A stretch of DNA of 64,000 bases from Kluyvera genomosp. 3 (GTDB lineage Bacteria; Pseudomonadota; Gammaproteobacteria; Enterobacterales; Enterobacteriaceae): the NCBI GenBank assembly GCA_002211745.1, contig CP022114.1:1302001-1366000 (forward strand). Direction: 5' to 3'. The notes below the pieces were generated by a model that saw only the letters and a program-made list of their open reading frames with translations, did not search any database and was not told the DNA's origin. Positions within the stretch are counted from its first letter, which is position 1. The number at the start of each line of letters is the position of its first letter. Of the stretch, positions 62,150-64,000 are shown in pieces. The position numbers were made by a program, and so were the translations under genes.

Positions 62150-62982
62150 TGTTTGCTGTTTCCTCCAGGCGTGTGCTGCCGGGCTTTACCTTAAGCCTCG
62201 GCACCAGTCTGCTGTTTGTCTGTTTGATTCTGTTACTGCCGCTCAGCGCGCTGGTGATGCAGCTCGCTGAGATGAGCTGGTCGCAGTACTGGGAGGTGAT
62301 CAGCAACCCGCAGGTGGTCGCTGCCTATAAGGTGACGCTGTTGTCGGCATTTGTCGCCTCTATCTTTAACGGCGTATTTGGTTTGCTGATGGCGTGGATT
62401 TTAACGCGCTACCGTTTTCCTGGCCGCACGTTGCTGGATGCCTTGATGGACCTGCCCTTCGCGCTGCCGACGGCAGTGGCTGGCCTGACGTTAGCATCGC
62501 TGTTCTCGGTGAACGGTTTGTACGGCGAATGGCTGGCGAAGTTTGATATCAAGGTGACCTATACCTGGATCGGTATCGCGGTGGCAATGGCGTTTACTAG
62601 TATCCCGTTCGTGGTGCGTACCGTGCAGCCCGTGCTGGAGGAATTAGGCCCGGAGTATGAAGAAGCGGCAGAAACCCTGGGCGCAACGCGTTGGCAGAGC
62701 TTCCGTAAAGTGGTGCTGCCGGAGCTGTCTCCGGCGCTGTTGGCGGGCGTGGCGCTGTCCTTTACGCGTAGCCTCGGCGAGTTTGGCGCGGTGATATTCA
62801 TCGCTGGCAACATCGCGTGGAAGACGGAAGTGACCTCGCTGATGATCTTTATTCGCCTGCAGGAGTTTGATTATCCGGCGGCGAGTGCGATTGCTTCGGT
62901 GATCCTTGCAGCTTCTCTGCTGCTGCTGTTCACCATCAATACTTTGCAAAGTCGCTTTGGTCGGCGTGTGGTAGGTCATTAA
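62149..62982 (+). CDS. cysT: Sulfate/thiosulfate ABC permease CysT (CysU)
   Basis: An intact 277-residue permease, as in E. coli, with six predicted helices. The EAA loop that contacts CysA is EEAAETLGATRWQSFRKVVL. It opens with VLPGFTLSLGTSLLFVCLIL. The start and stop overlap those of cysP and cysW, so expression is coupled. Confidence 0.97.
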   Translation: MFAVSSRRVLPGFTLSLGTSLLFVCLILLLPLSALVMQLAEMSWSQYWEVISNPQVVAAYKVTLLSAFVASIFNGVFGLLMAWILTRYRFPGRTLLDALMDLPFALPTAVAGLTLASLFSVNGLYGEWLAKFDIKVTYTWIGIAVAMAFTSIPFVVRTVQPVLEELGPEYEEAAETLGATRWQSFRKVVLPELSPALLAGVALSFTRSLGEFGAVIFIAGNIAWKTEVTSLMIFIRLQEFDYPAASAIASVILAASLLLLFTINTLQSRFGRRVVGH

Positions 62983-63856
62983 TGGCGGAAGTGACTCAAT
63001 TGAAGCGTTATGACGCGCCCGCTTTAACTGGGGCAAATGGTTTCTGATAGGTACCGGGGTACTGGTTTCGGCCCTTATCCTGCTGGTGCCGATGATTTAT
63101 ATCTTCATCCAGGCGTTCAGCAAAGGATTAATGCCGGTATTACAAAACCTGGCCGATCCGGACATGTTGCACGCCATCTGGCTGACGGTGATGATTGCGC
63201 TGATTACCGTGCCGGTAAACCTGGTATTCGGCGTGCTGCTCGCCTGGCTGGTGACGCGTTTTGACTTCCCGGGCCGCCAGTTGCTGCTGACGCTGCTGGA
63301 CATCCCGTTTGCGGTCTCGCCGGTCGTGGCGGGTCTGGTGTATCTGCTGTTTTACGGCTCCAACGGTCCGCTCGGCGGCTGGCTGGAAGCACACAACCTG
63401 CAAATTATGTTTGCCTGGCCGGGCATGGTGCTGGTGACCATCTTCGTCACCTGTCCGTTTGTGGTTCGCGAGCTGGTCCCGGTGATGCTCAGCCAGGGTA
63501 GTCAGGAAGATGAAGCGGCGATTCTGCTTGGCGCGTCCGGCTGGCAAATGTTCAGACGCGTAACGTTACCGAATATTCGCTGGGCGCTGCTGTACGGCGT
63601 GGTGTTGACCAACGCTCGGGCTATCGGCGAGTTCGGCGCGGTATCGGTGGTTTCCGGCTCAATTCGCGGCGAGACCCTGTCGTTACCGTTACAGATTGAA
63701 CTGCTTGAACAGGATTACAACGCCGTCGGTTCCTTTACCGCGGCGGCGCTGCTGACCCTGATGGCGATTCTGACGTTGTTTTTAAAGAGTGCGTTGCAGT
63801 GGCGTTTGCATAATCAAGAAAAACGCGCGCAACAGGAGGGAAATCATGAGCATTGA
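62982..63856 (+). CDS. cysW: Sulfate/thiosulfate ABC permease CysW, one frameshift
   Basis: The second permease subunit, 291 residues after repair, as in E. coli. It begins MAEVTQLKRYDAP; one base is missing near 63023-63025, after which FNWGKWFLIGTGVLVSALIL continues. The EAA loop is EDEAAILLGASGWQMFRRVT. The ATG overlaps the cysT stop, and the last 11 bases overlap cysA. Confidence 0.95.
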
Positions 63857-64000
63857 GATTGCCAATATTAAGAAATCTTTTGGTCGCACCCAGGTGCTGA
63901 ATGATATCTCTCTGGATATCCCTTCCGGCCAGATGGTCGCGCTGTTGGGCCCTCTGGCTCCGGGAAAACTACGCTGCTGCGTATTATCGCCGGGCTGGAG
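63846..64000 (+). CDS. cysA: Sulfate/thiosulfate ABC ATPase CysA, partial, one frameshift
   Basis: Only the first 51 or so codons are present; the right edge cuts the gene. It begins MSIEIANIKKSFGRTQVLND and reaches the Walker A loop. One base is missing at 63950-63952; restored, it reads [20 protein letters not shown]. The energy-coupling subunit for CysP-T-W. Its ATG lies inside the end of cysW. Confidence 0.95.
   Translation, partial: MSIEIANIKKSFGRTQVLNDISLDIPSGQMVALLGPLAPGKLRCCVLSPGW

Overview
This window is chromosomal DNA from a member of the Enterobacteriaceae, close to Enterobacter, Klebsiella, Citrobacter or Kluyvera. From about 3.8 kb to the right edge it follows the Escherichia coli K-12 backbone order: yfgJ-xseA-guaBA, yfgG-yfgF-ppx-ppk-purNM, upp-uraA-hda, arsC-like yfgD-bepA-perM-bcp-gcvR-dapA-bamC-purC-ypfJ-tmcA-ypfH-ypfN-dapE-yffB-ypfM-acrD-aegA-nudK-ypfG-maeB-hemF-amiA-ypeA-yfeZYX, then cysPTWA. 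Translated products are near-identical to E. coli proteins in the core genes. The genus cannot be fixed without a search.

Accessory blocks break this order. (1) 1-3813: an EAL phosphodiesterase (cut by the left edge), a YmjA-like protein, a MetC-like lyase and a Gfo/Idh/MocA oxidoreductase. (2) 8834-13040: an IS200/IS605-type element behind the guaA terminator, then a GNAT acetyltransferase, an MFS transporter, a divergent LysR regulator and an MscS-type channel. (3) 21975-24305: a ROK sugar kinase and a GH1 6-phospho-beta-glucosidase between purM and upp. (4) 27283-32616, between hda and yfgD: a Cys-rich unknown protein, an M17 aminopeptidase, a glycosylasparaginase and a lactose/cellobiose/chitobiose-type PTS EIIC in one tight operon. 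That operon faces a divergent HTH protein that looks like a domesticated IS481-type transposase. (5) 60427-60935: a DUF559 endonuclease-like gene whose end runs into a CCCTCTCCC palindromic repeat.

Block 4 is the best candidate for an undescribed system. Glycosylasparaginase splits GlcNAc-Asn, the linkage of N-glycoproteins. The EIIC belongs to the family that carries chitobiose, and the M17 enzyme trims peptides. Together they suggest scavenging of glycoasparagine or glycopeptide debris, controlled by a transposase-derived regulator. The enzyme families are read from clear motifs; substrate and pathway are inference.

A global feature affects every reading here. I count 58 places (57 firm, one tentative) where exactly one base is missing, almost always in a G or C run. 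These split about 39 genes, including essential ones (dapE, hda) and key metabolic ones (guaB, guaA, hemF, ppk). Restoring one base each time gives full-length proteins of the family length, so I treat them as sequencing or consensus errors and annotate whole genes across the breaks.

Regulation visible in the sequence includes PurR boxes before guaB, purM and purC, several intrinsic terminators, REP elements after purC, ypfH and maeB, translational couplings (gcvR-bcp, amiA-hemF, cysP-cysT-cysW-cysA) and a CTG start for hda.
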